A DNA stretch of 64,000 nt from Kiloniellaceae bacterium (GCA_021776095.1 JAJFGO010000059.1:46325-110324); one strand, 5' to 3'. Shown: positions 43,870 through 53,403, numbered from the stretch's first letter. The notes: generated by a model from the sequence alone, not told the origin. Made by a program: numbers and translations.

Positions 43870-45030
43870 TCAACCGCGCTGGCTGAATCGCCGGCCGGCT
43901 AGAGCGGCGGCAATGTTGACCTTTTGGATGTCGATCGACCCGCCCGCGATACCCCAGCCCCAGGCGTCGCGCATTTTCTGCTCGATCGGGTAGTCCTTGG
44001 AGTAGCCATAGCCGCCCATGAGTTGCATGGCCTTGCCGGTGACTTCGCGGGTCATTTCATTGGCGAAGCATTTGGCGATTGAGCTCTCGCCCAGCGAGGG
44101 CAGGCCGGATTCGGCGTTGACCACCGCGCGGTAGAGCAGCAGCCGTGCGGCATCGAGCTTCATCTTCATTTCGGCGACTTGGACCTGGACCGCCTGAAAC
44201 TCGATCAGCGGCTTGCCGAACTGGCGGCGCTCCTGAACATAGTCGAGCACATAGTCGAAGGCCGACTGGGCGCAAGAGAGGCTCATGGTGGTGTTGCCGC
44301 AGCGCTCCAGGTCAAACGCTTCCATTAAATTGCGGAACCCTCCTGCGGGAACCACCAGATTTCCGGCAGGCACTTCCACCTGATCAAAATACATGTCGGC
44401 ACTTGGGATGCCGCGAAATCCCATCAGGTTCTCAGATTTGCCGAAAGTGAAACCCGGCGTGTCTTTCTCGACCAGCAGCGCGCCGATCCCTTTTGACCCT
44501 GGCGCATCCGAAAGGCGGCAATAGACCAGATAGGCGTCGGCGTGGCCTGCGCCAGAGCACCAGCGTTTCTGACCGTTGAGGATAAACTTGTCGCCGGTCC
44601 GTTCGGCTTTGGTGGTCAGGTCGGTGAGGGCGCTGCCTGCGCCTGGTTCCGACATGGAGATGGCGACGATCATGTCGCCGCTGCACACAAGTGGGATGAT
44701 GCGCTCGCGCAGCGCTACCGGAGCGAAGCGCTCGATCGCGAGAATTGGTCCGAAGCAGGATTCAAAAACCGGAAATGCGATGGTCGCGGATATTTTTGCG
44801 ATTTCTTCCAGTACCAGTACGGCTTCCAGATGTGACTGGCCGCCGCCGCCATAGGCATCATCCAGATTAAGGCCGAGCAGGCCCAGTTCTGCAAAACGCT
44901 TGACGATTGCCTTGTCCGGGGGCGCAGCGTGCTGTTCGCAGACCTTGGCCGGTTCAACAAGTTCAGCGGCAGCGAATTTGCGAACCATCTCCTGGAGGGT
45001 AAGCTGTTCCGGCGTCAGGCTAAAATCCAT
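43870..45030 (-). CDS. Acyl-CoA dehydrogenase (isovaleryl/long-chain-type catalytic Glu position)
   Basis: FAD-dependent acyl-CoA dehydrogenase of 386 residues: helical N-domain, then the FAD-binding MSEPGAGSALTDL near residue 126, then the C-terminal helical domain with ERRQFGKPLIEFQ and QLMGGYGYSKDYPIEQKMRD. In medium-chain enzymes the base is a Glu in the C-terminal YEGTS motif; here that motif reads GIAGGSIDIQ and lacks it. Glu242 in FDLER matches the alternative base position of isovaleryl-CoA and long-chain enzymes, so the protein is probably active on a branched or bulky acyl-CoA. It lies 25 bases downstream of the P450 gene. Confidence 0.9.
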   Translation of the reverse strand: MDFSLTPEQLTLQEMVRKFAAAELVEPAKVCEQHAAPPDKAIVKRFAELGLLGLNLDDAYGGGGQSHLEAVLVLEEIAKISATIAFPVFESCFGPILAIERFAPVALRERIIPLVCSGDMIVAISMSEPGAGSALTDLTTKAERTGDKFILNGQKRWCSGAGHADAYLVYCRLSDAPGSKGIGALLVEKDTPGFTFGKSENLMGFRGIPSADMYFDQVEVPAGNLVVPAGGFRNLMEAFDLERCGNTTMSLSCAQSAFDYVLDYVQERRQFGKPLIEFQAVQVQVAEMKMKLDAARLLLYRAVVNAESGLPSLGESSIAKCFANEMTREVTGKAMQLMGGYGYSKDYPIEQKMRDAWGWGIAGGSIDIQKVNIAAALAGRRFSQRG

Positions 45031-45055
45031 CGAAACAACCCCTTGAGGGAAACAA

Positions 45056-46324
45056 TTACGGTTGCGGCCATTCCACCTGGAGCTCGATCGGCCCCCTGAA
45101 TGATGTATTGGGATGGAAGCGGAAGGTCTGTCCGTCGACGAGTTTCATGCGCGGCAGGCGGCGTGTCAAATGTTCGAGGATAATCCGCAATTCGAGGCGG
45201 GCGAGAGGCGCGCCAAAGCAGAAATGGATGCCCAGGCCGAAACTGATATGGTCCTTGGAATTGTTACGGTGCAGATCGATTTTGTCGGGCTCCGGGAACA
45301 CGTCCGGATCGTGGTTGGCCGAGGCCAGCATCAACAACAGCTTGGCGTCTTTGGGGATGTCGACGCCGCGAATGGTGACCGGCACCTTGGTTCGCCGCCG
45401 CCACGAGATGACCGATGTATTGATGCGCAGCATCTCCTCTACGGCGTTGACGATGAGATCGGGATTTTCGCTCAATTCGGTCCATGCCATGCCATCTTCA
45501 AGCAACGAGCGGACGGCGTTGGCCGACGACGACGTGGTGGTTTCGTGGCCCGCGATCAGCAGCCCGTAGACCACGTTGACGATCTCTTCGATAGTGAGGA
45601 TTTCGTCGTTACCATCGCGAACAGCGATCAGATCGCTCGGGAAATCATCACCCGGGTGTTCCAGCTTCCGGTCGATATGGCGGACGCAATAGTGCCAATA
45701 ATCGATCAGACCCTGGACTTGCTCCAGTTGATCAATTTCGCTGAGCCGGCCCCAAGTCAGCATCAACCGGTTGGATGACCATGATTTGATCGCGGCGACG
45801 TCTTCGTCCGGGATGCCCAGCATTTTCAGGATCACGAGGGCCGGTAGTTCGTAAACCATTTCGCCGACCAGTTCGGCGTGGCCGCGCCCTTCAAAAGCAT
45901 CGATATACTTGTCGACCAGCTCCCGGATATAGGGTTCCAGCACAGCGATCCGGCGAGATGTAAAGGCGCGCGCCGTGTGTCGTCGGATGCGGGTGTGTTT
46001 CGGCTGGTCGCAATTCGACATGATCGGGGTCGGGGTGAACCCGCCATCCTTGATAGCCTGGACGACAGATGGGTAGAGCGGCTTCACGGGCGATTGTGCG
46101 ATATCGGCGGAGTAGGATTCGAGATCACGGAACACCGCGCTGATGTCGTCGTGGCGGGTCAGGACCCAGTAATCCAGTTCGGGGCTGTAAAAGACCGGCT
46201 CGTCGGCACGGACGCGGGCCAGAAACGGATAGGGGTCGGCCAGATAGGGATCTTCGAATGGATTGAAGTCGGCACCCAGCCCGGTTACAGGGCATCCGTT
46301 TCCGGTCAAACTCGGATTTTCCAT
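45056..46324 (-). CDS. Cytochrome P450
   Basis: Soluble bacterial P450 of 422 residues. I-helix oxygen-activation motif AGHETTT (residues 258-264), K-helix ExxR (Glu297-Arg300) and the heme loop FGLGIHFCFG with the axial Cys369. It needs ferredoxin and reductase partners, not present in the window. ATG 46324 gives the usual short N-terminus; a GTG at 46339 would add five residues. Co-oriented and closely spaced with the acyl-CoA dehydrogenase, so both may act on one lipid-, steroid- or terpene-like acyl substrate; this is inference. Confidence 0.92.
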   Translation of the reverse strand: MENPSLTGNGCPVTGLGADFNPFEDPYLADPYPFLARVRADEPVFYSPELDYWVLTRHDDISAVFRDLESYSADIAQSPVKPLYPSVVQAIKDGGFTPTPIMSNCDQPKHTRIRRHTARAFTSRRIAVLEPYIRELVDKYIDAFEGRGHAELVGEMVYELPALVILKMLGIPDEDVAAIKSWSSNRLMLTWGRLSEIDQLEQVQGLIDYWHYCVRHIDRKLEHPGDDFPSDLIAVRDGNDEILTIEEIVNVVYGLLIAGHETTTSSSANAVRSLLEDGMAWTELSENPDLIVNAVEEMLRINTSVISWRRRTKVPVTIRGVDIPKDAKLLLMLASANHDPDVFPEPDKIDLHRNNSKDHISFGLGIHFCFGAPLARLELRIILEHLTRRLPRMKLVDGQTFRFHPNTSFRGPIELQVEWPQP

Positions 46325-46442
46325 GGCGCGTGCACCCACATCAATTGGTTGCGTATGAAACTAAACATTATCATTGCCGAATGGTATGTAAAGCCGCCGC
46401 GGCCAGGATCCTGATCGCATTTCAACGCCATCAGAAATTGGG

Positions 46443-48581
46443 TTAAACCGCGCCACGCGGGTTGCCAAGGAGATCGGGGATCGCGCTGACCTGTTCCAAC
46501 GCCCATTTCAGATCCTGACGATCCAGCGCTGACAATGTCGCAGGGTCGACGTTGTTGCTCGGCCGGATACCAGCTTCGACATCGCGCAATTGCTGGTTCA
46601 GGATAGCCTCCAGGAAAAGTCGGTGGGCTTCCATGAGATTGTCCGCGACATGGGCTGTCGCTTCTAGATGGGCGCGGATAGCTTCCAAACGTTTAGGGGT
46701 AGAGCGGGCGCTGGAGCCGTACTTGACGGCCAGTAGACGGGCAGTCGAGAAGATAGGCATCAGCCCACCGCGCTTGAGATCCAAGCGCCCGTCCTTCAGT
46801 TTGAAGCGTCCGAACCAACCGATCATCGGACGAATTTCAGATGCATTCATGGCCATCAGCTTCAGGAAGTTTACCGACTTGCCAGCGGCGTCCAACGCAG
46901 AGGGGCGGACCTGGTCCAGCAGGGACAATTGGCCATGGACAGCGCTGCAATCGAAAAAGATATCGGAGTGCATGATGTCTTCGGGCTTGGACCGGCTGAT
47001 CCAGCTTGCGACCCTCTCGCGCCATCCGTCCACGTCCATGCGCCAGTCGGCGTTTGACGCCATGATGCCACCGTTACAATAGGGGACGCCGACACTATCC
47101 AGGATATAGGAGACGCGTTTGCCTAATTCCGCGAACCAATCGTCGGCGGGGCCGCCGGGCGCCCCTGTCTCGAACACGATGGCGTTGTCCTGATCCATTG
47201 CCAGCAGGCTTTCGCCGCGCCCGCCCGAGCCCAGCACGAGCATGGCGTAGGGGACAGGCGGTGCACCCTTGCCAACCTCGGCCATTTCCCGTTCTGCAAT
47301 AATACAGGCCTTGCGGGTTAGGCCACGCAATTCTCTGGATATGATTGCTGCCACTTCGCGCCCATCCACATCTTCGGCGACCAGGCCGCGGGCGACGGAA
47401 GCGAGTTCCGGCCAAATGCGGGCCAATTGCGCAGGCGTGGTGGCGTGCGCGATTTCCTGCCCCAGCACGTAGGCGTCCTGGGAGCGTTGGCGGAGCAGGT
47501 CTCTGGCGCTTAGCGCGCCGACAATGTCACCGGATTCGTCGTGGACCCCAAGGTGGCGAAACCCGCGGCTCGCCATCAGGCTGATTGCCTTATAAACAAA
47601 CTCGCTTTTCTCGACCGAGATCAATGGCGTGACACAATGAGTGCCTACCTTTTGGGTCAGCAGCTTGACCCCCTGATTTTTCAGGGCACGCAGCAGGTCT
47701 CGTTCCGTCAGGATGCCCGGCGGGGCGTCGGGCTTTGCCGATTTGACGAAAACCGAGCTGATGCCCTTGTCGATCATAGTATCGAGGGCGTTTGAGATTC
47801 TGCTGGTTGCGGCTACAAAAACCGGCGGCGACTGCATCAAATCACCGACCCGGTGGCGGTATGGGAAGCTATCGATCCTCGCCAGGATCGGATCAGCATT
47901 GGCTGCCCGTCCCGCCGCCATATCGTGCCATCCGGCGCTGACTTCGCCACTGATCCGGGTCGACAGGCCTGCAACTGCGCGTTCGGCTTCAGCGAGGGTG
48001 AAAATGCTTTTCCCGGCTAGATGCGGGATGAGGGCTTGAAAGATATGTGCTGTTGCAATCGCATCGCCGAGCCCGGTATGGCGGTTCTCGATATCAAGAC
48101 CGAGCCAGGCGGCGACAGATTCGAGTGAATTGTAGAGATGGCCTGGTGCGACAAGCTGAACGAGATGACGCACATCCAGGCTGCGCGGTGGGGTCCAACT
48201 GCTCCCCAGGCGGGCATGTTCAGCTTTAATGACGGCGATATCAAAACCGATCGAATAGCCGACCAACAGGCCGAGCCCTGCCCACGATTGGTAATCTCGA
48301 AAACAGTTTTCTAGGACGGGCGCACCGGCAACATCTTGATCGGTGATCCCGTGGATTTCGGTCGAGGCTGGCGGGATAGGGATGCCTGGATTAACAAGAG
48401 AATCGAATAATTCGCCCTCAATCAGCTTTCCGTGCACGAGCTTGACTGCGCCGATCTGGACAATACGGTCTTTGGCTGTATCAAGACCGGTGGTCTCGGT
48501 ATCCATGACGACCGCGGACATGGACATTAGGGGGCGTGCTGAATCCGCTTCTGCCGGCCGGTTGTTATTGTTCCATGCCAT
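46443..48581 (-). CDS. Exonuclease-CBS-DUF294 nucleotidyltransferase fusion
   Basis: Three modules in 712 residues. Residues about 20-195 are a DnaQ-type DEDDh exonuclease with MDTETTGLD (Asp27, Glu29) and NRHTGLGDAIATA. Residues about 240-365 hold a pair of CBS domains (VGDLMQSPPVFV, then GTHCVTPLISVEKSEFVYKA). From about 390 on is the DUF294 nucleotidyltransferase, with GSGGRGESLLAMDQDNAIVF and its C-terminal substrate domain. DUF294/CBS proteins are habitual neighbours of DUF4212/SSS symporters, which lie just upstream on this strand; a regulatory nucleotidyl-transfer role is inferred. All catalytic motifs look intact. Confidence 0.87.
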   Translation of the reverse strand: MAWNNNNRPAEADSARPLMSMSAVVMDTETTGLDTAKDRIVQIGAVKLVHGKLIEGELFDSLVNPGIPIPPASTEIHGITDQDVAGAPVLENCFRDYQSWAGLGLLVGYSIGFDIAVIKAEHARLGSSWTPPRSLDVRHLVQLVAPGHLYNSLESVAAWLGLDIENRHTGLGDAIATAHIFQALIPHLAGKSIFTLAEAERAVAGLSTRISGEVSAGWHDMAAGRAANADPILARIDSFPYRHRVGDLMQSPPVFVAATSRISNALDTMIDKGISSVFVKSAKPDAPPGILTERDLLRALKNQGVKLLTQKVGTHCVTPLISVEKSEFVYKAISLMASRGFRHLGVHDESGDIVGALSARDLLRQRSQDAYVLGQEIAHATTPAQLARIWPELASVARGLVAEDVDGREVAAIISRELRGLTRKACIIAEREMAEVGKGAPPVPYAMLVLGSGGRGESLLAMDQDNAIVFETGAPGGPADDWFAELGKRVSYILDSVGVPYCNGGIMASNADWRMDVDGWRERVASWISRSKPEDIMHSDIFFDCSAVHGQLSLLDQVRPSALDAAGKSVNFLKLMAMNASEIRPMIGWFGRFKLKDGRLDLKRGGLMPIFSTARLLAVKYGSSARSTPKRLEAIRAHLEATAHVADNLMEAHRLFLEAILNQQLRDVEAGIRPSNNVDPATLSALDRQDLKWALEQVSAIPDLLGNPRGAV

Positions 48582-48669
48582 GGTTCATTCCCTTGTATCA
48601 GGAAATTTACAGCAGTTTGTCTGGAGACTGCTTGATCCAGCTCAATCCGGTTTTCGGGCGGAACAGGTG

Positions 48670-49011
48670 TTAGTTGAGTAGCCTGTAAAGCGCGGCGGCA
48701 ATTTCCCCTTCGAGCGGGAACGAGAGCATCCCCATAACCGAATAACCAAGCAGCCAGGGCATCAAATAAAAACGCAGCATGAAAAAAAACCAGGCCACAA
48801 AAAGCGGCACCATTGGTTCAAGCAGAAAACCCGGTGTAACGGGTTTGAAAAACCGCAACACGGGATTGGTCACCCGGACAAAAAATTTCATAAAAAAGAA
48901 GTCGGAATCGAGAGGCAGGAACAGGTTCATGGCGACCCTGCCGATCAGGGTCCACATAATCGTGCCAAGAATATAATCGAGCGTGAGAACCCAGATGGGT
49001 AACGTTTCCAT
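48670..49011 (-). CDS. YggT-like small membrane protein
   Basis: A 113-residue protein with two or three hydrophobic segments. The central VRVTNPVLRFFKPVTPGFLL resembles the YggT-family motif (TdPvLrPfRrxiP). It lies between the symporter terminator and the exonuclease/nucleotidyltransferase gene. YggT proteins have been linked to osmotic or K+ homeostasis and to membrane organisation; nothing more specific can be said. The family call is moderate, the gene itself is likely. Confidence 0.6.
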   Translation of the reverse strand: METLPIWVLTLDYILGTIMWTLIGRVAMNLFLPLDSDFFFMKFFVRVTNPVLRFFKPVTPGFLLEPMVPLFVAWFFFMLRFYLMPWLLGYSVMGMLSFPLEGEIAAALYRLLN

Positions 49012-49046
49012 AACCTGATTTACCCCAAGAAAGTGCTGGCCTCAAT

Positions 49047-49075
49047 AAAAAGGGGCGGGACCAAAGTCCCGCCCC
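49047..49075 (-). terminator. Rho-independent terminator of the symporter operon
   Basis: On the minus strand, perfect 10-base arms (49075-49066 and 49061-49052) with a 4-base loop are followed by TTTTT (49051-49047). It lies 23 bases after the SSS symporter stop. Confidence 0.88.
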
Positions 49076-49097
49076 CGGATTACTTTCACCGCAGCGT

Positions 49098-50903
49098 TTA
49101 GTGATCGCTGCTCAGAATGGTCTTACCGGATGGGATCCGGGTCGAATCGACCATCGCCTGCGTTTCCGCGTCCGGCTCTGGCGTCATGAGACTGACAACC
49201 ACCATGGCGATCAGGCTGACCGGCATACCAATGATGCCGAAGCGGAGACCGTCAAGTCCGAGGATCAGCGCACCACCCGTCTGGACCCAGACAAGGTAGG
49301 ACGCACCTGCTGCGAAGCCGAGAACCATGCCTGCAATCGCGCCCTGACGGTTTGCCCGTTTCCACCAGATGCCGAGCACCAGCGGGAAGAACAAACCGGA
49401 ATTGGCGAAGCAGAAGGCCCAGGCCACCGCACCGAGGATCCCGGTGAGTTTCAGAGATGCAACGAATGCACCAGCCGCGCCGACCAGGATTAACAGGACA
49501 CGGGCAACGATGAGCCGGGTCTTGGTATCCGCTTTCGGGTCGATGATCTTGTAGTAAAGATCGTGGCTAAGCGCGTTGGCGATTGCCAGAAGCAGGCCGT
49601 CAGCCGTTGACATGGCGGCTGCCATGCCGCCGGCGGCGACCAAACCGGAAATCACATAAGGCAGACCGGCGATTTCAGGCGTTGCGAGCACGACAATGCC
49701 CGAGCGCATGAAGAATTCGTTGATCTGCAAAATGCCATCGCCGTTGCCATCGGTGACCTTGAGCATGCCCACGTTGGACCAGTTCTGGATCCAGTCGAGG
49801 TTGTTCACATCAGCAATTGACTTGCCGATGATGCTGGTTGCCAGTTCAGGATCCAGGAGCTGCAGCTTCGTAAGCGTGGCAAGAGCCGGTGCCGTGAAGT
49901 ACAGGAAGAAGATGAACAGCAGCGACCAGCCGACCGACCTGCGGGCATCACGAACCGACGGCGTTGTGAAGTAACGCATCAGAATGTGCGGCAGCGAAGC
50001 CGTACCGGTCATCATTGCGACTGCAAGTGTGACCATTTTCCAGGCACCAAAACCACCTTGCGGATCGTTGTGCAATCCGGTCAGGGCCTTCAGGCCAGCG
50101 AACGACTCAGTCGGAGCCGTTCCCACCCCAAGCATGGGTTCAAGCTCGGCAATCCTCTGCGCCGCGCTTCCGTAGGAGAATTGCGGTATAAGACCGAAGC
50201 CTTGCGCATTCGACATCCAGAAGACCGGTACCAGATAGGCGATGATCAGCACGATATACTGCGCCACTTGGGTCCAGGTCACGGCACGCATGCCGCCAAG
50301 CATCGAGCAAAGCAGGATGCTGACGAGGCCAATCCATACGCCATATTCGAACGGGATCTGAAGCGCCCGGGCGGCGATTGTTCCGGTGGCATTGATCTGC
50401 GCCGTCACATAAGTGAAGGACGCGGTCACCAGAATAATCACGGCGCAGAAACGCGCGAGATTTCCGCCGTAACGGGTGCCAATAAAGTCAGGCACGGTGT
50501 AGCAGCCGAATTTACGCAGGTACGGCGCCATCAGCGCGTTCACCAGAACATAACCACCGGTCCAGCCGACGATGAAGCCAAGGTAACCGTAACCACCGAA
50601 ATAGATGCCACCGGCGAGCGCCACGAAAGACGCACCGGACATCCAGTCGGCGGCGGTTGCCATACCGTTATAAAGCGCCGGAACCTCGCGGCCAGCCACA
50701 TAATAGGCATCGACCTGCATCGTCCGCGACAACCAACCAATTGCCGCATAGATCGCAATCGTGAACGCGACGAACAGAATGCCGATTGTCGAGGCACTCA
50801 CACCCATCTGCTCAAGAATTGCCATCAACGCGACAAAAACGAGAAACCCGCCGGTATACATAGCGTATACGCGGGCGAGGTTATTTAAAAATCCACCTTG
50901 CAT
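49098..50903 (-). CDS. Sodium:solute symporter (SSS family, VC2705/ActP-like)
   Basis: Large secondary transporter of 601 residues with about 13 hydrophobic segments. SSS features include GLSRTMQ-like WLSRTMQVDAYYVAGREVPA, GMATAADWMSGASFVALAGG and ILLCSMLGGMRAVTWTQVAQ. It belongs to the subfamily that partners a DUF4212 small subunit, encoded 12 bases upstream. Relatives take up acetate and other short monocarboxylates with Na+. A hydrophilic insert around residues 365-405 (QNWSNVGMLKVTDGNGDGIL) resembles an EF-hand-like loop. Confidence 0.9.
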   Translation of the reverse strand: MQGGFLNNLARVYAMYTGGFLVFVALMAILEQMGVSASTIGILFVAFTIAIYAAIGWLSRTMQVDAYYVAGREVPALYNGMATAADWMSGASFVALAGGIYFGGYGYLGFIVGWTGGYVLVNALMAPYLRKFGCYTVPDFIGTRYGGNLARFCAVIILVTASFTYVTAQINATGTIAARALQIPFEYGVWIGLVSILLCSMLGGMRAVTWTQVAQYIVLIIAYLVPVFWMSNAQGFGLIPQFSYGSAAQRIAELEPMLGVGTAPTESFAGLKALTGLHNDPQGGFGAWKMVTLAVAMMTGTASLPHILMRYFTTPSVRDARRSVGWSLLFIFFLYFTAPALATLTKLQLLDPELATSIIGKSIADVNNLDWIQNWSNVGMLKVTDGNGDGILQINEFFMRSGIVVLATPEIAGLPYVISGLVAAGGMAAAMSTADGLLLAIANALSHDLYYKIIDPKADTKTRLIVARVLLILVGAAGAFVASLKLTGILGAVAWAFCFANSGLFFPLVLGIWWKRANRQGAIAGMVLGFAAGASYLVWVQTGGALILGLDGLRFGIIGMPVSLIAMVVVSLMTPEPDAETQAMVDSTRIPSGKTILSSDH

Positions 50904-50915
50904 GTCATATACCCC

Positions 50916-51176
50916 CTATTCACTGACGCCGAATTCGTCATCGATTTTGTCCTGACGCCAGTTCTGGATCCAGATCAGCGCAACAAATACAATGAGCGAG
51001 CCTTGAACATTCATATAATATCCAAGTTCAAAGCCCATGAACGTATAATTGTTCAGGATGTGTGCATTCCAGGGAATCACCATCGAGAAAAGGAACCAGA
51101 TTGCCAAGACCACAAAGGTCAGGCTTCTGGTCTTCGCCCAATGCCCCTGCATTGCTTCTGAATTATTTGAAGCCAT
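50916..51176 (-). CDS. DUF4212 small subunit of the sodium:solute symporter
   Basis: An 86-residue membrane protein with two hydrophobic segments (LTFVVLAIWFLFSMVIPW and a second after MGFELGYYMN). DUF4212 proteins pair with SSS symporters of the type encoded immediately downstream. ATG 51176 has GGGGAGAA upstream; a longer frame to 51284 has no support. First gene of the symporter operon, divergent from the unknown + gene at 51303. Confidence 0.88.
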   Translation of the reverse strand: MASNNSEAMQGHWAKTRSLTFVVLAIWFLFSMVIPWNAHILNNYTFMGFELGYYMNVQGSLIVFVALIWIQNWRQDKIDDEFGVSE

Positions 51177-51302
51177 TGAATTCTCCCCAAATTTACGCCA
51201 TGAAGTGGCGCTCGAATTTTCACAACATTCGTTGCGAGTAATGGACCGCAGCCCCCTCGACATCGAGTTAGTGCAATCGATCACAGGATATAGAAAATTT
51301 TA

Positions 51303-51992
51303 ATGTTTGAAAGTTCTAAGAAGCGAATCGGGTTATTCTTAAGTATAACATCCGAATTCCGCGAAAAATATGGCCGGGTATTGACATTGCGCTTTGACAA
51401 GAGCGGGATTTCAACCCTGGGAGATCTTGTCGACTTTACGCAAACCCGCTCAGCCTATGTCGCCCAGACCTCGTTATACGGCTATTTGAAAACCCGGATG
51501 GGGATCAGATACCCCACGGTGTTCGAAGACGAGGTCATGCTGGCATCGATCAATCTCGCAAAATGGCGGGTCTTTTGTGCCTGTACCTCAGATTTGTCGA
51601 TTTTTGTCGCTGCCACGATTGCCGATTCCGCCGGGCTTGATAAACCTGCGACCAAGGCTCTGGCGCTGCATTGTTTTTCGACGGTTATCGGGGAAACTTT
51701 CAAAGACTCGGATTATGCCTACCTTGCCGGCGAAGTGACCAAGGCATTCAAAGCGCGGGTCAAACAAGTTGACTGGGAGCAGATGGCGGAACTCGAGAAC
51801 GCGTTTAAAGTGAGTCCGGAAGATCTGGTGAAATACGCGCCGGTGATCGACGATTACCGGGAGCGGGACCAGGAAATTGTGATGAACTCGATCCGCTTTC
51901 GGTGGCGCGATATCCGCGAGCAGTTCCGCAAACGCTGCGAAGCGACGGCGATTACCGACGACTGGCGAGTGATCAAGCGCCAGTCGAACTAG
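51303..51992 (+). CDS. Hypothetical protein, function unknown
   Basis: A soluble, mostly helical 229-residue protein with no recognisable domain. Notable stretches are SAYVAQTSLYGYLKTRMGIR near residue 50, YPTVFEDEVMLASINLAKWR and KPATKALALHCFSTVIGETF; the C-terminus is rich in charged residues. No signal peptide. It is divergent from the DUF4212/SSS operon across 126 bases, which suggests a link with that transporter, and 316 bases upstream of the TRAP operon. The frame is clean with typical composition, so the gene is very likely real. Confidence 0.8.
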   Translation: MFESSKKRIGLFLSITSEFREKYGRVLTLRFDKSGISTLGDLVDFTQTRSAYVAQTSLYGYLKTRMGIRYPTVFEDEVMLASINLAKWRVFCACTSDLSIFVAATIADSAGLDKPATKALALHCFSTVIGETFKDSDYAYLAGEVTKAFKARVKQVDWEQMAELENAFKVSPEDLVKYAPVIDDYRERDQEIVMNSIRFRWRDIREQFRKRCEATAITDDWRVIKRQSN

Positions 51993-52308
51993 CTGACTCA
52001 CGATCTTTCGGCAGCGCGTTTATTAACCTCATTTTCCAAAGACACGAGCTGTTGATGGAGAATCCTGTTGCGCACCTTTGCGATAATGATGTTAGATGCG
52101 CCCGGAGGCTTCGGACGCTGAACTGAGGGGTTTCGGATTTCTGAGTGGCATTTTGCGAAATTCGTACAGTCCTTTATAACGAATGGATAGATATCCGGGA
52201 GGAACGTTTTAGCTCCCGTTATCTGCTTTTCTGAGGGACGCTTCCGAATTGAGAAGTATGTTCTATACAACGCGGCAGTCGCCGCAATCGTCGAAGGGAG
52301 TAACTTTT
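51993..52308 (+). promoter_or_regulatory. Leader and promoter region of the TRAP operon
   Basis: 316 bases without a gene. A sigma-70-like promoter is TTGCGA (52153-52158), 16 bases, TATAAC (52175-52180). Downstream, CGGGAG (52196-52201) pairs with CTCCCG (52213-52218), a leader hairpin about 90 bases before the start, and AAGGGAG (52294-52300) is the ribosome binding site. Confidence 0.5.
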
Positions 52309-53403
52309 ATGGATAGACGTAAATTTTTGAAATCGGCCGGTGCCGCTGGTGCCGGTGTTGCAGCTGCTACAACGCTTGCTGCACCTGCCGTTGCGCAGGA
52401 ACGCAGAGAGATGACCATTGTGTCATCATGGCCTCGGGATTTCCCGGGTCTTGGCGTTCCCACGCAGAGGATGGCTGAACGCATCAACGAGATCAGCGAC
52501 GGTCGGATCACGACAGAATATTTTGCTTCCGGCGAACGTGTCGGGGGTTTTGACGTGTTTGATGAAGTTGCTTCCGGCAACGCCCAGGCATATTCATCCG
52601 CTGACTATTACTGGAAGGGTAAGCATCCTGGTTGGGCCTACTTCACGGCCGTACCGTTTGGCATGACGTATACCGAGATCAGCGCCTGGATCGAATTTGG
52701 TGGTGGTCAGGAATTGTGGGATGAGATTGCTGGTGAATTCGGCCTCAAAAATCTGGCTGCGGGTAACACCGGGTGTCAGTCGGGTGGCTGGTTCAACAAG
52801 GAAATCAACACAGCGGATGACCTCAAGGGTCTGAAGATGCGTATTCCTGGTCTTGGCGGTGACGTCATGGCGAAGCTTGGGGCGTCCCCGATCTCTGTTC
52901 CTGGTAGTCAGATTTATGAAAACCTTGTGTCCGGTGCCATTGACGCCACTGAGTGGGTTGGCCCGTTCAACGACTATTTCATGAAGTTCTACGAAGCTGC
53001 CAAATACTATTACCATCCTGGCATGCATGAACCTGGTTCGATGCTCGCCTTTGGCATGAACGCGTCGTGGTGGGGCGAACTGACCAATTGGGAAAAAGAT
53101 GTCATCAGGGCTGCCTGCGCAGAAGGCAATGCTGCCATGATGAACGAAACCAACGCCAATAACGGTGAGTACCTGGCCAAATTGGTGAACGAGCATGGTG
53201 TTGAAGTGCGTGAATTCACCGACGAGATTTACGACAGCTTCGGTGAAGCCGCTGCGGAAGTCTTTGAAGATGCACGCAGTCATTCTCCGTTAGTCGTGAA
53301 AATCGACGATGCGTTCCAGTCTTCGCTGCGCGAACTTGGTGCCTGGCAGAAACTTGCCGGAGCAGGTTACAGTGTACAGCGCAACCGGGTTCTCGGGATA
53401 TAA
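52309..53403 (+). CDS. TRAP transporter substrate-binding protein (DctP family, TakP-like), Tat signal
   Basis: Periplasmic binding protein of 364 residues. The Tat signal is MDRRKFLKSAGAAGAG, cleaved near APAVAQ. The ligand-domain stretch GNTGCQSGGWFNKEI, then DLKGLKMRIPGLGGDVMAKLG and DATEWVGPFNDY, matches the TakP/2-oxoacid and lactate-binding branch of TRAP binding proteins. ATG 52309 follows AAGGGAG. First gene of a complete SBP-small-large TRAP operon, so the imported solute is probably a 2-oxoacid or a similar monocarboxylate. Confidence 0.92.
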   Translation: MDRRKFLKSAGAAGAGVAAATTLAAPAVAQERREMTIVSSWPRDFPGLGVPTQRMAERINEISDGRITTEYFASGERVGGFDVFDEVASGNAQAYSSADYYWKGKHPGWAYFTAVPFGMTYTEISAWIEFGGGQELWDEIAGEFGLKNLAAGNTGCQSGGWFNKEINTADDLKGLKMRIPGLGGDVMAKLGASPISVPGSQIYENLVSGAIDATEWVGPFNDYFMKFYEAAKYYYHPGMHEPGSMLAFGMNASWWGELTNWEKDVIRAACAEGNAAMMNETNANNGEYLAKLVNEHGVEVREFTDEIYDSFGEAAAEVFEDARSHSPLVVKIDDAFQSSLRELGAWQKLAGAGYSVQRNRVLGI

